A program made the translations under genes and the position numbers. DNA of 5,683 nt, taken from Paludibacter sp. Its GTDB lineage: Bacteria; Bacteroidota; Bacteroidia; Bacteroidales; Paludibacteraceae. Below are positions 1 through 5,638 of this stretch, piece by piece; the stretch's first letter is position 1; each line of letters begins with the position of its first letter. The stretch covers positions 1 to 5,683 of the forward strand of contig WRGS01000117.1 in NCBI GenBank assembly GCA_009787075.1, read 5' to 3'. The notes under the pieces are model-generated. The model had not been told where the DNA came from. It made no database searches and worked only from the letters and a program-made list of their open reading frames with translations.

Positions 1-85
1 ATTTGTGAGTTGAATTTACAATACCAAAAAATATTATAGGCAATAAAATTATAATATATCCTAATATATACAGTGTTTTTTCCAT
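1..85 (-). CDS. Partial membrane protein N-terminus (runs off the left edge)
   Basis: An ATG on the minus strand at 85-83 opens a frame with no stop through the remaining 28 codons to the window edge. The peptide starts MEKT and then has a long hydrophobic stretch from about residue 5 to 23, ending in a polar turn (NSTHK). This looks like a first transmembrane helix or signal anchor. The start lies 177 bp beyond the clpX stop on the same strand. A weak -7-like box, TATTGTTG (one mismatch to TAnnTTTG), sits at 123-130 on the same strand, so the gene may have its own promoter or be read through from clpX. The product is not recognised. AT-rich DNA can give short hydrophobic frames by chance, so this call is moderate to weak. 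Confidence 0.42.
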   Translation of the reverse strand, partial: MEKTLYILGYIIILLPIIFFGIVNSTHK

Positions 86-154
86 ATAATACATTCACAG
101 TAAAATCACTTTTTTTGCTCCACAACAATACTGAGCGGATATTTCAAATTTTCA

Positions 155-162
155 TAACTTTG
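155..162 (+). promoter_or_regulatory. Orphan Bacteroidota-type -7 box (TAACTTTG)
   Basis: TAACTTTG followed by CA matches the TAnnTTTG consensus exactly and points rightward into the 3' end of clpX. No TTG lies at the right distance for a -33 element. No clear gene follows. A 14-codon frame (ATG 176-178, stop 218-220) begins 13 bases after the box. It could be a chance match, a promoter for a short RNA antisense to the end of clpX, or a remnant. Confidence 0.3.
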
Positions 163-262
163 CAAATAGGCGCGCATGCTAACAATTGCCGCATTGCAAA
201 TGTGGTTGAACGGTATTTGAGTGGATTAATTAGAGTGGAATTTTTGAAAAAAACATTTTCCT

Positions 263-1495
263 TTACGCCACTTTCAACTTTTGTTCGCTTGTTTTTTCTA
301 TTTTTTCGCGGGCGTAATCAATGCCTACTTTAAACTGTTTATTATCGGAAGAAGGCATTTCAAACATTGAATCAATCATAATTGTTTCCACAATGGCGCG
401 AAGTCCGCGTGCGCCAAGTTTGAATTCAATAGCCTTATCTACAATATATTCCAGCGTATCGTCATCAAAGGTGAGCGTAATTCCGTCCATAGCAAAAAGT
501 TTGGTATATTGCCTTATAATAGAATTTTTAGGTTCTGTAAGAATTTTGCGCAGAGCATCGCGTCCAAGCGGTTTGAGATAGGTCAAAATAGGCAAACGTC
601 CGATTATTTCGGGAATTAATCCAAACGATTTGAGGTCTTGCGGAGCAATATACTGCAAAAGATTATCGCGGTCAATATGGTTTGTTTGCAACGATGCTTC
701 ATATCCAACAACCTGAGTATTAAGTCGTTGTGCAATTTTCTTTTCAATTCCGTCAAATGCGCCGCCGCAGATAAATAAAATATTTTGCGTATCAACAGCA
801 ATCATTTTCTGTTCAGGATGTTTGCGTCCGCCATTGGGCGGCACTTGTACAATCGACCCTTCGAGCAATTTGAGCAAACCCTGCTGAACGCCCTCGCCGC
901 TAACATCGCGCGTAAGTGAAGGATTGTCGCTTTTACGTGCAATTTTATCAATTTCGTCAATAAAAACAATGCCGCGTTGCGCTGCTTCTACATCATAATC
1001 AGCCACTTGCAACAATCGGGTAAGAATTGTTTCAACATCTTCGCCAACGTATCCTGCTTCGGTTAAAACCGTTGCATCGACAATGGCAAAAGGAACGTGA
1101 AGTTTACGTGCAATGGTTTTGGCAAGCAAAGTTTTACCTGTACCTGTTGCGCCAACCATTATTATATTCGATTTTTCAATTTCAACATCATCATTGTCAA
1201 CATTTTGCATCAAACGTTTATAGTGATTATAAACCGCAACGGAAAGAAAACGTTTGGCATCGTCCTGTCCAATAACGTATTGGTCAAGGAATTTTTTAAT
1301 TTCCAAAGGTTTGGGAACAGAATTTTTATTGTACACGTTGTTTTGCTGCCGCAACAGTATTTCGTTTTCTTTTACAATTTGGGCTGCCTGACTGGCACAG
1401 TCATCGCAAATATATGTTTGATTTAAGCCCGAAATCATCATTTTTACAGAAGATTCCTTTCGTCCGCAAAACGAACATTGTCTATTTTTTGACAT
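263..1495 (-). CDS. clpX: ATP-dependent Clp protease ATP-binding subunit ClpX
   Basis: ClpX is a cytoplasmic AAA+ unfoldase that forms a hexamer, unfolds tagged proteins and feeds them into the ClpP peptidase. The 410-residue product has every family part in order. The N-terminal zinc-binding domain has C7, C10, C30 and C33. The Walker A motif GATGTGKT is at 115-122, and the pore-1 loop GYVG at 148-151. Walker B (IVFIDEID) is at 176-183 with E181 as the catalytic glutamate. The RKH loop is at 224-226, the arginine-finger region GLIPEIIGR ends at R300, and sensor-2 GAR is at 361-363. The ClpP-docking tripeptide (IGF in E. coli) reads VGY at 263-265. The frame stays open upstream to 1732, but that 79-codon extension overlaps the divergent gene and contains the promoter, and the zinc finger fixes the start at 1495. 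clpP is not adjacent on the upstream side, where many Bacteroidota carry it. Confidence 0.97.
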   Translation of the reverse strand: MSKNRQCSFCGRKESSVKMMISGLNQTYICDDCASQAAQIVKENEILLRQQNNVYNKNSVPKPLEIKKFLDQYVIGQDDAKRFLSVAVYNHYKRLMQNVDNDDVEIEKSNIIMVGATGTGKTLLAKTIARKLHVPFAIVDATVLTEAGYVGEDVETILTRLLQVADYDVEAAQRGIVFIDEIDKIARKSDNPSLTRDVSGEGVQQGLLKLLEGSIVQVPPNGGRKHPEQKMIAVDTQNILFICGGAFDGIEKKIAQRLNTQVVGYEASLQTNHIDRDNLLQYIAPQDLKSFGLIPEIIGRLPILTYLKPLGRDALRKILTEPKNSIIRQYTKLFAMDGITLTFDDDTLEYIVDKAIEFKLGARGLRAIVETIMIDSMFEMPSSDNKQFKVGIDYAREKIEKTSEQKLKVA

Positions 1496-1527
1496 AAAAT
1501 ATGATTTATTTTTGAAAAAATCGGGCG

Positions 1528-1558
1528 CAAAGGTACAACTTTTGAGGCAAAAAATCAA
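1528..1558 (-). promoter_or_regulatory. clpX promoter (-33 TTG, -7 TACCTTTG)
   Basis: On the minus strand, TACCTTTG (plus positions 1528-1535) is an exact match to the Bacteroidota TAnnTTTG box and is followed by CG. TTG at 1556-1558, 20 bases upstream, serves as the -33 element. Transcription should start near 1522, giving a leader of about 27 bases before the clpX ATG at 1495. No Shine-Dalgarno sequence is visible. Confidence 0.72.
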
Positions 1559-1599
1559 TATTTTACTTTCAAAAAATATTTTTTCCCAAAAAAAAACGG

Positions 1600-1607
1600 T
1601 ACTTTTG
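1600..1607 (+). promoter_or_regulatory. Promoter -7 box of the membrane protein gene (TACTTTTG)
   Basis: TACTTTTG followed by C matches TAnnTTTG exactly, 12 bases before the ATG at 1620. The leader would be only about 6-8 bases, so translation may be nearly leaderless. The -33 position has a T-run (1579-1584) but no TTG. A9 (1588-1596) and A8 (1609-1616) tracts flank the box. It faces away from the clpX promoter, with about 64 bp between the two boxes. Confidence 0.6.
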
Positions 1608-1619
1608 CAAAAAAAATTG

Positions 1620-2633
1620 ATGCAAATTCTACTTCGCAAAACAATAAATCCGCCTATCCCGCTGGTTGCCTTGTGGGTAGTTGGTTGTGCGCTTTTGTGG
1701 TTTGTGCCTGCCAAAATTTTGCCCGCATACATCGAAAATCAGAATATTCTGCCGCTCACACGGCTTTTGCAAACAGTTTTACCTGCCTCAAATATCATTA
1801 CAACCATTGTTTGCCTTGTTCTGTCATTCGTTAACAGCATTTTGCTTTACCAACTCAATAACATTTTCACCATTGTGCGCGAAAAAACCTTCGTGCTGTT
1901 TCTGACTTTTTTTATTTTGATAAGCGCGTTTAATTCAGTGCATTACAACATTACTGCAAACCTCGCGTTGACATTTTTGCTGATTTCATTTTTCAATTTT
2001 TTGAAAATGTACCGCAGGACAGAACAGACTGAAGCAGCCTTTTTGAGCAGTTTTCTTATTGCGTGCATCGGCTGGTTGCTTTTCCCCGAATTTTTGCTGC
2101 TTTTTGTTCCTGTTTGGTTAGGCATTGCACAGTTGCGGGCAATGTCGCTGCGGGTTTTTTTAGCAACGCTTATCGGAATGATTACGCCCGCTATTTTCTG
2201 TTTTGCTATTTTCTGCTTTGCTTTAAATCAGAATTATTTTCAATTTTTCATTTCGCTTTTTGAAAATATCGGATTAAAATGGCTGTTGGTTTGGAAAAAT
2301 TTAATTAATTTCCACAGTATTTTCTTTGTTATAATATTTATAATGTGGATTTTATCACTTTTTGGAATCTACACAAATGCTTTGCTCAACAATTTTCGCA
2401 CGCGGACAAATCTGAATTTTATTTTAATATTTTTTATTTCAATATTAATAATTTTAATTTGCTTTCCACAAGCATTTTATATGTTTTTGCCGATACTTGT
2501 CGCGCTTTTTGCCGTATTTTTTTCGCATCCTGTAACTTTGCGCACTTCAAATTTTTACGGAATTATTTTTATTGTTTTTTGTGTAATAAATGCAATTTAT
2601 GTCCTTTGTAATCTGATTGCTAATTATTTATGA
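1620..2633 (+). CDS. Polytopic inner-membrane protein, DUF6427-like
   Basis: This 337-residue protein is almost wholly hydrophobic, with roughly 10-11 membrane segments (about 12-30, 57-76, 90-104, 111-128, 138-173, 177-203, 232-252, 266-281, 285-302 and 311-333). The central part has arginines at 132-133, AAFLSSFLIA at 139-148, LLFPEFLLL at 153-161 and R180-region followed by a GMITP turn at 186-190. This pattern resembles the uncharacterised DUF6427 family of Bacteroidota, a match made from memory and not by a search. No catalytic motif is visible and the function is unknown. I place the start at ATG 1620, not the earlier in-frame ATG at 1512, because the promoter boxes of both divergent genes fall inside that 36-codon extension and the extension is basic and low in complexity. 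A 15-bp in-frame tandem repeat encodes AIFCF twice (residues 191-200). The 3' end overlaps the convergent gene by 14 bp. Confidence 0.85.
   Translation: MQILLRKTINPPIPLVALWVVGCALLWFVPAKILPAYIENQNILPLTRLLQTVLPASNIITTIVCLVLSFVNSILLYQLNNIFTIVREKTFVLFLTFFILISAFNSVHYNITANLALTFLLISFFNFLKMYRRTEQTEAAFLSSFLIACIGWLLFPEFLLLFVPVWLGIAQLRAMSLRVFLATLIGMITPAIFCFAIFCFALNQNYFQFFISLFENIGLKWLLVWKNLINFHSIFFVIIFIMWILSLFGIYTNALLNNFRTRTNLNFILIFFISILIILICFPQAFYMFLPILVALFAVFFSHPVTLRTSNFYGIIFIVFCVINAIYVLCNLIANYL
2190..2219 (+). repeat. 15-bp in-frame tandem duplication
   Basis: GCTATTTTCTGTTTT (2190-2204) is followed at once by GCTATTTTCTGCTTT (2205-2219), with one mismatch. The repeat adds five residues (AIFCF) to a membrane helix and keeps the frame. 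Confidence 0.85.
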
Positions 2634-3477
2634 TGAATTTTAATTCTTCAATTTTTAACATTTCCAATGCTTTTATTCTTCCATTAACTTCGCCGACCTT
2701 GCAACATTCAACGTAAGCATCGTGTTCAAACACAAGTATTTGTTGTTGTTTGGCGGCTTCTTCAAGCAAACGAATTTTGTCGTTCATTGAAGTAAGCGGG
2801 CAGCAATCGAAAGCCGAAACCCACGCAACAGGAATATTGGCGGCAAGCGGAATTACATCGCCGCAAAAAACGAGCGATACATTGCCAAACTTGATGTACG
2901 GAACAATTTGTCCGCGCGAATGTCCGTCGAACAGGCGCAGATTAATTTCAGGACAAAGCGTATAATCGCTGTCAATCAGGCGAATACGCTGCAATTCCAT
3001 CAACGGCAACATATTTTCGTAGAAATACGAATCGGCTTCGCGCACATTTGGGTGCAAATAATTATCCCACTGCTTTTTGCCAACCCAAAAAGTTGCGTTG
3101 GGAAAAGTCGGGCGAATTTCTGTTTTTTCTTTGTCTGTAAAGTACGTCCCGCCGCCGCAATGGTCAAAATGCAAGTGCGTTTGCACAACGTCAGTTATAT
3201 CGGCACAACAATAACCCAATGCTGCAAGTTCAGTTTCAAAATCAACCAAATCGCTGATATTGTAATATTTAAGTTGCTCCAAATGTTTTGTTCCCGCGCC
3301 TGTATCAATCAGCACAAGCCGCTTGCCTGTGTCAATAAGCAGGCAACGCATCGCCATTTTGCAAAAATTATCGTCATTGCACGGATAGCGTTTTTGCCAC
3401 ACACGCTTCGGTACAACGCCAAAAACCGCTCCACCGTCACAATAAAACGTTCCCGCCTCAATTTTGTGAATTTTCAT
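2620..3477 (-). CDS. MBL-fold metallo-hydrolase
   Basis: This 285-residue soluble protein belongs to the metallo-beta-lactamase superfamily, in the group that includes AHL-lactonase-like and related hydrolases. The full two-metal site is visible: HLHFDH at 101-106 (H101, H103, D105, H106), DGH at 184-186 (H186), CGD at 205-207 (D207) and FEHD at 250-253 (H252). The core strand ends in LIDTG at 56-60. The N-terminal segment with DGGAVFGVVPK (14-24) is like a conserved Bacteroidota subgroup, as far as I remember. There is no signal peptide, so it is probably cytoplasmic. Thirteen cysteines, two CC pairs among them, are more than expected for this size. The gene lies 46 bp after the CYTH gene on the same strand and is likely the last of that operon. 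Its TAG stop lies inside the end of the convergent gene. Substrate is unknown; lactonase activity should not be assumed. Confidence 0.93.
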   Translation of the reverse strand: MKIHKIEAGTFYCDGGAVFGVVPKRVWQKRYPCNDDNFCKMAMRCLLIDTGKRLVLIDTGAGTKHLEQLKYYNISDLVDFETELAALGYCCADITDVVQTHLHFDHCGGGTYFTDKEKTEIRPTFPNATFWVGKKQWDNYLHPNVREADSYFYENMLPLMELQRIRLIDSDYTLCPEINLRLFDGHSRGQIVPYIKFGNVSLVFCGDVIPLAANIPVAWVSAFDCCPLTSMNDKIRLLEEAAKQQQILVFEHDAYVECCKVGEVNGRIKALEMLKIEELKFIINN

Positions 3478-3523
3478 TTGTGAATTTTTTAATGAAATTT
3501 TTACAACAGTATTGTTTTTTTAT

Positions 3524-4015
3524 TCAAATTAAAAAATCTGCTTCCCAAGTTTTATACGGAAATTTTGACAGAAAAGAATTGTAATACTGTCTATTACCTG
3601 TAACTTCTTTTCCAAGCCATTCGGGTTTTTCGTATGGCTCGTTTTCGCTTTCCAATTCAATTTCTGCCAAAACAAGACCTTTATTATCGCCTTCAAATTC
3701 ATCAATTTCGATAATATGCTTGCCCGAAGGTACAATATGGCGCGTTTTTTCAATAATTCCGTTTATGCACAACAAAAACAGTCCATCAAGGTCATCAAGT
3801 TCAATTTCATGTTCCCATTCAAAGCGCGAAATTCCGTTTTGGTTGGTTGCGCCTTTGATTGTCAGATACGCTTTGTCGCCTTTGCTGCGTACGCGTACGC
3901 TGTGTCCCTGTCCGCTGGAAATATAACCTTGCCTTATCTTGAATGATTTGGTAATCAATGGTTTATAATTATCATTTTTCAGCAAAAACTTACGTTCTAT
4001 TTCAATGTTTTTCAT
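3524..4015 (-). CDS. CYTH domain protein (triphosphate-tunnel metalloenzyme)
   Basis: The 163-residue product is a complete single-domain CYTH protein of the usual bacterial length. CYTH enzymes form a beta-barrel tunnel that binds a triphosphate with Mg2+ or Mn2+. Bacterial short forms, such as the one from Nitrosomonas, hydrolyse inorganic tripolyphosphate, although many are labelled adenylate cyclase. The signature EIERK is at 5-9. It is followed by RQGY (28-31), RVR (41-43), LTIKG (51-55), SRFEWE (63-68), EKTR (89-92), EIDEF (103-107) and AEIELES (117-123). The C-terminal EWLGKEVTG block (132-140) and YYNSFLSK are typical of the short bacterial subgroup. All charged tunnel positions I can place are kept, so it should be active. 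The gene starts 39 bp after the CNNM/CBS gene, which suggests co-transcription; no exact promoter box was seen in the gap, only a 12-base palindrome at 4021-4032. Confidence 0.93.
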   Translation of the reverse strand: MKNIEIERKFLLKNDNYKPLITKSFKIRQGYISSGQGHSVRVRSKGDKAYLTIKGATNQNGISRFEWEHEIELDDLDGLFLLCINGIIEKTRHIVPSGKHIIEIDEFEGDNKGLVLAEIELESENEPYEKPEWLGKEVTGNRQYYNSFLSKFPYKTWEADFLI

Positions 4016-4054
4016 TTTTATAAAAATTTTTAATTTACTTTGAATAAAAAGACT

Positions 4055-5356
4055 TCAATCCTCATTTTCAACAACTAAATCGTGCGCTTGAACTAAAATA
4101 ATTGATGTTTTTGATTTTTTTAAAATTACAAATTCATAATTATCTGATGTCAATTTGTCTTTCAAAAGCGGAATTTTACCAAATTTATCAATTAAATATC
4201 CAGCCAAAGTATCATATTGTTTTTCGCGGTCAACTGGATGCGGCAAATAATCGTTGATGTCGGAAATAGCGGCGGTAGCAAGAATGTGATAAGTTTTCTC
4301 GCCAACTTGCTGCACAAAAGGCATTTCGTTGTCCGATTCGTCCTGAATTTCACCGACAAGTTCTTCCAGAATATCTTCCATGGTAACTAACCCTTCAATG
4401 CCGCCATATTCATTTACAACCATCGCCATTTGTTGATGATTTTGCTGAAACTCACTAAGTAACAACACAATAGGTTTAGATTCAGGCACAAATGCAATCG
4501 TGCGCAAAATTGATTTCAAATCAACAGTTTCCTTTTTGCGCAGTTCTTTGAGAATATCCTTCAAATGCACCATTCCGACAATATTATCAACGCTATCCTC
4601 ATAACACGGAATGCGTGAAAACCCTTCGTCAATAACATATTCGATTGTTTTTCGGTCGTAATCTTCAAGGTCGATAGCAATCATTTGTGTGCGCGGCACC
4701 ATAACTTGCCGTACATTGCGCTCCGAAAATTCAAAAGCATTTTTAATAATATTTAATTTTGCATTTTCTTCCTGCGTATCTCCCTCATTATCAACCACTT
4801 GCTCCGATGCCTGCTCAATCAGATATTTTAATTCTTCCTGTGTGTAAGTTTCCTGTTCAGAAAAAATTTCAACTCCAAAAATCGAAAGCAAAATTTTTGA
4901 AATAAAATTAACAAACCAAACTAACGGACTTAAAATCAGATATAACAACCTTACAGGAAGGGCTACAATCCGCGCAGTTGTTTGAGAAAAATGCGCCGCT
5001 ATCGAATTTGGAACAATTATTCCAAAAATTAAAGTTAAAACAGCGATTATAAGCACAAAAAGCGTAATGTCCAAAAAAGTAATAACTTCCGTGTCAAAAC
5101 TTGTAAAAACAAAAGGATACGCCTTTACAGCATATAAAACGCATAAAATAAACGAAATAACAATACAAATACGAATTGCAGTAAGATATTTGTCAATATT
5201 GTCAATAATTTTTTTGGCAAGTTTAGCCGAACGGCTTTCTGCCATAATTTTATCTTCGAGTTGCGAACCGCGCACCTGCACCAAACTGCATTCGGCTGCC
5301 GCAAAAAAGCCCACCGCCATCAAAAACACAATAAAAAGTACAATATAAATAGCCAT
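4055..5356 (-). CDS. CNNM/CBS/CorC-domain membrane protein (hemolysin family)
   Basis: This 433-residue protein has the standard layout of the CorC/hemolysin superfamily, whose members include Mg2+ and other divalent-cation transporters. An N-terminal CNNM (DUF21) membrane domain covers about 1-165, with hydrophobic segments near 2-25, 58-80, 92-115 and 130-162. A CBS pair follows at about 218-340, with VMVPRTQMIAID (218-229), FSRIPCYED (246-254), NEYGGIEGLVTMEDILEELVGEI (315-337). The CorC_HlyC C-terminal domain covers about 350-427, including DTLAGYLIDKFGKIP (382-396). The regulatory half is textbook. The membrane half is not: the TM2 motif usually like QxGIT reads RICIV (62-66), and the usual GExxPK turn reads GIIVPN (112-117), so the conserved Glu and Lys are missing. 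It may be a divergent transporter or a non-transporting sensor. GldE is a related Bacteroidota protein, but the CNNM sequence here fits another subgroup. It is the first gene of the likely operon. Confidence 0.92.
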   Translation of the reverse strand: MAIYIVLFIVFLMAVGFFAAAECSLVQVRGSQLEDKIMAESRSAKLAKKIIDNIDKYLTAIRICIVISFILCVLYAVKAYPFVFTSFDTEVITFLDITLFVLIIAVLTLIFGIIVPNSIAAHFSQTTARIVALPVRLLYLILSPLVWFVNFISKILLSIFGVEIFSEQETYTQEELKYLIEQASEQVVDNEGDTQEENAKLNIIKNAFEFSERNVRQVMVPRTQMIAIDLEDYDRKTIEYVIDEGFSRIPCYEDSVDNIVGMVHLKDILKELRKKETVDLKSILRTIAFVPESKPIVLLLSEFQQNHQQMAMVVNEYGGIEGLVTMEDILEELVGEIQDESDNEMPFVQQVGEKTYHILATAAISDINDYLPHPVDREKQYDTLAGYLIDKFGKIPLLKDKLTSDNYEFVILKKSKTSIILVQAHDLVVENED

Positions 5357-5381
5357 AATTTGATAAAAAATGTTTGTGCTG

Positions 5382-5389
5382 CAAAATTA
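5382..5389 (-). promoter_or_regulatory. Operon promoter -7 box (TAATTTTG)
   Basis: TAATTTTG on the minus strand, followed by CA, matches TAnnTTTG exactly, 25 bases before the ATG at 5356. The expected leader is about 20 bases. No TTG lies at the -33 distance. It is the only exact box found upstream of the three minus-strand genes, so it probably drives all three. Confidence 0.6.
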
Positions 5390-5528
5390 GAAAAAATTTT
5401 TATTCTTTATTGATAACTTCAAAGAGTTTGCTTGAAAATTTTAGAGATTATTTTTATGCATGGTTTTTTAATCCGATTTTGTTTTTTCGCATTACAAATC
5501 CTGCAAACAAAGACCTCTGAAAACGTTT

Positions 5529-5567
5529 GCATTAAATTTTTATGTTAAACAACATAAAAATTTATGC
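5529..5567. repeat. Long perfect inverted repeat, possible cruciform or paired operator
   Basis: Arms at 5533-5546 and 5551-5564 are perfectly complementary over 14 bases with a 4-base loop (AAAC). An outer GCAT (5529-5532) and ATGC (5564-5567) extend the stem across a one-base bulge. The stem is nearly all A/T, and no run of T follows the right arm, so an intrinsic terminator is unlikely. Each arm is itself a smaller dyad of the CATnAAA...TTTATG type. It lies between divergent genes. Confidence 0.7.
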
Positions 5568-5597
5568 TGCACAATAAAACTTGATGTAATTTTACAC

Positions 5598-5611
5598 CAT
5601 TAAATTTAATG
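5598..5611. promoter_or_regulatory. Perfect 14-bp palindrome, operator-like
   Basis: CATTAAATTTAATG is its own reverse complement. With the next bases it repeats the left arm of the inverted repeat at 5530-5546 almost exactly (CATTAAATTT, then ATGTT). It lies 27 bases before the ATG at 5639 and just after a near-match -7 box, TAATTTTA (5587-5594), so it would overlie the start of transcription of the rightmost gene. The operator role is inferred from position only. Confidence 0.4.
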
Positions 5612-5638
5612 TTATAAAAAACGACAAACAAACAACAA

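Noticed and set aside
238..262. GGAA...TTCC inverted repeat just after the clpX stop as a terminator
   Set aside because: Only four outer pairs form before mismatches, so it is too weak to call.
73..333. 86-codon plus-strand frame across the clpX 3' end
   Set aside because: It overlaps clpX on the opposite strand, has a Phe/Leu-rich composition expected from AT-rich shadow frames, and matches no family I recognise.
1512..1619. Earlier start for the membrane protein (ATG 1512)
   Set aside because: The 36-codon extension covers both promoter boxes and encodes a Lys-rich low-complexity stretch. ATG 1620 follows the -7 box and leads straight into a hydrophobic N-terminus.
1496..1732. N-terminal extension of the clpX frame by 79 residues
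   Set aside because: It contains the clpX promoter and the start of the divergent gene, and ClpX family proteins begin just before the CxxC zinc motif, which fits ATG 1495.
3504..3511. TACTGTTG as a separate promoter for the MBL gene
   Set aside because: It has one mismatch to TAnnTTTG and no correctly spaced -33 element; read-through from the upstream gene is simpler.
3503..3520. Hairpin plus T-run (ACAA, loop, TTGT, T7) between the MBL and CYTH genes as a terminator
   Set aside because: The stem is only four A/T-rich pairs, and the T-run is on the plus strand where no gene ends.
4055..5356. Naming the CNNM/CBS gene gldE
   Set aside because: The domain order is shared, but the CNNM sequence lacks the motifs I recall for GldE and the neighbours (mutY, ssb) are absent from the window.
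5456..5548. 30-codon plus-strand frame ending in the inverted repeat
   Set aside because: It is short, has no promoter box or family resemblance, and its stop lies in the palindrome; chance is the simplest explanation.
5533..5564. Inverted repeat as an intrinsic terminator
   Set aside because: The stem is A/T only in its core, no T-run follows the right arm, and the flanking genes point away from it, so no transcript end is expected here.
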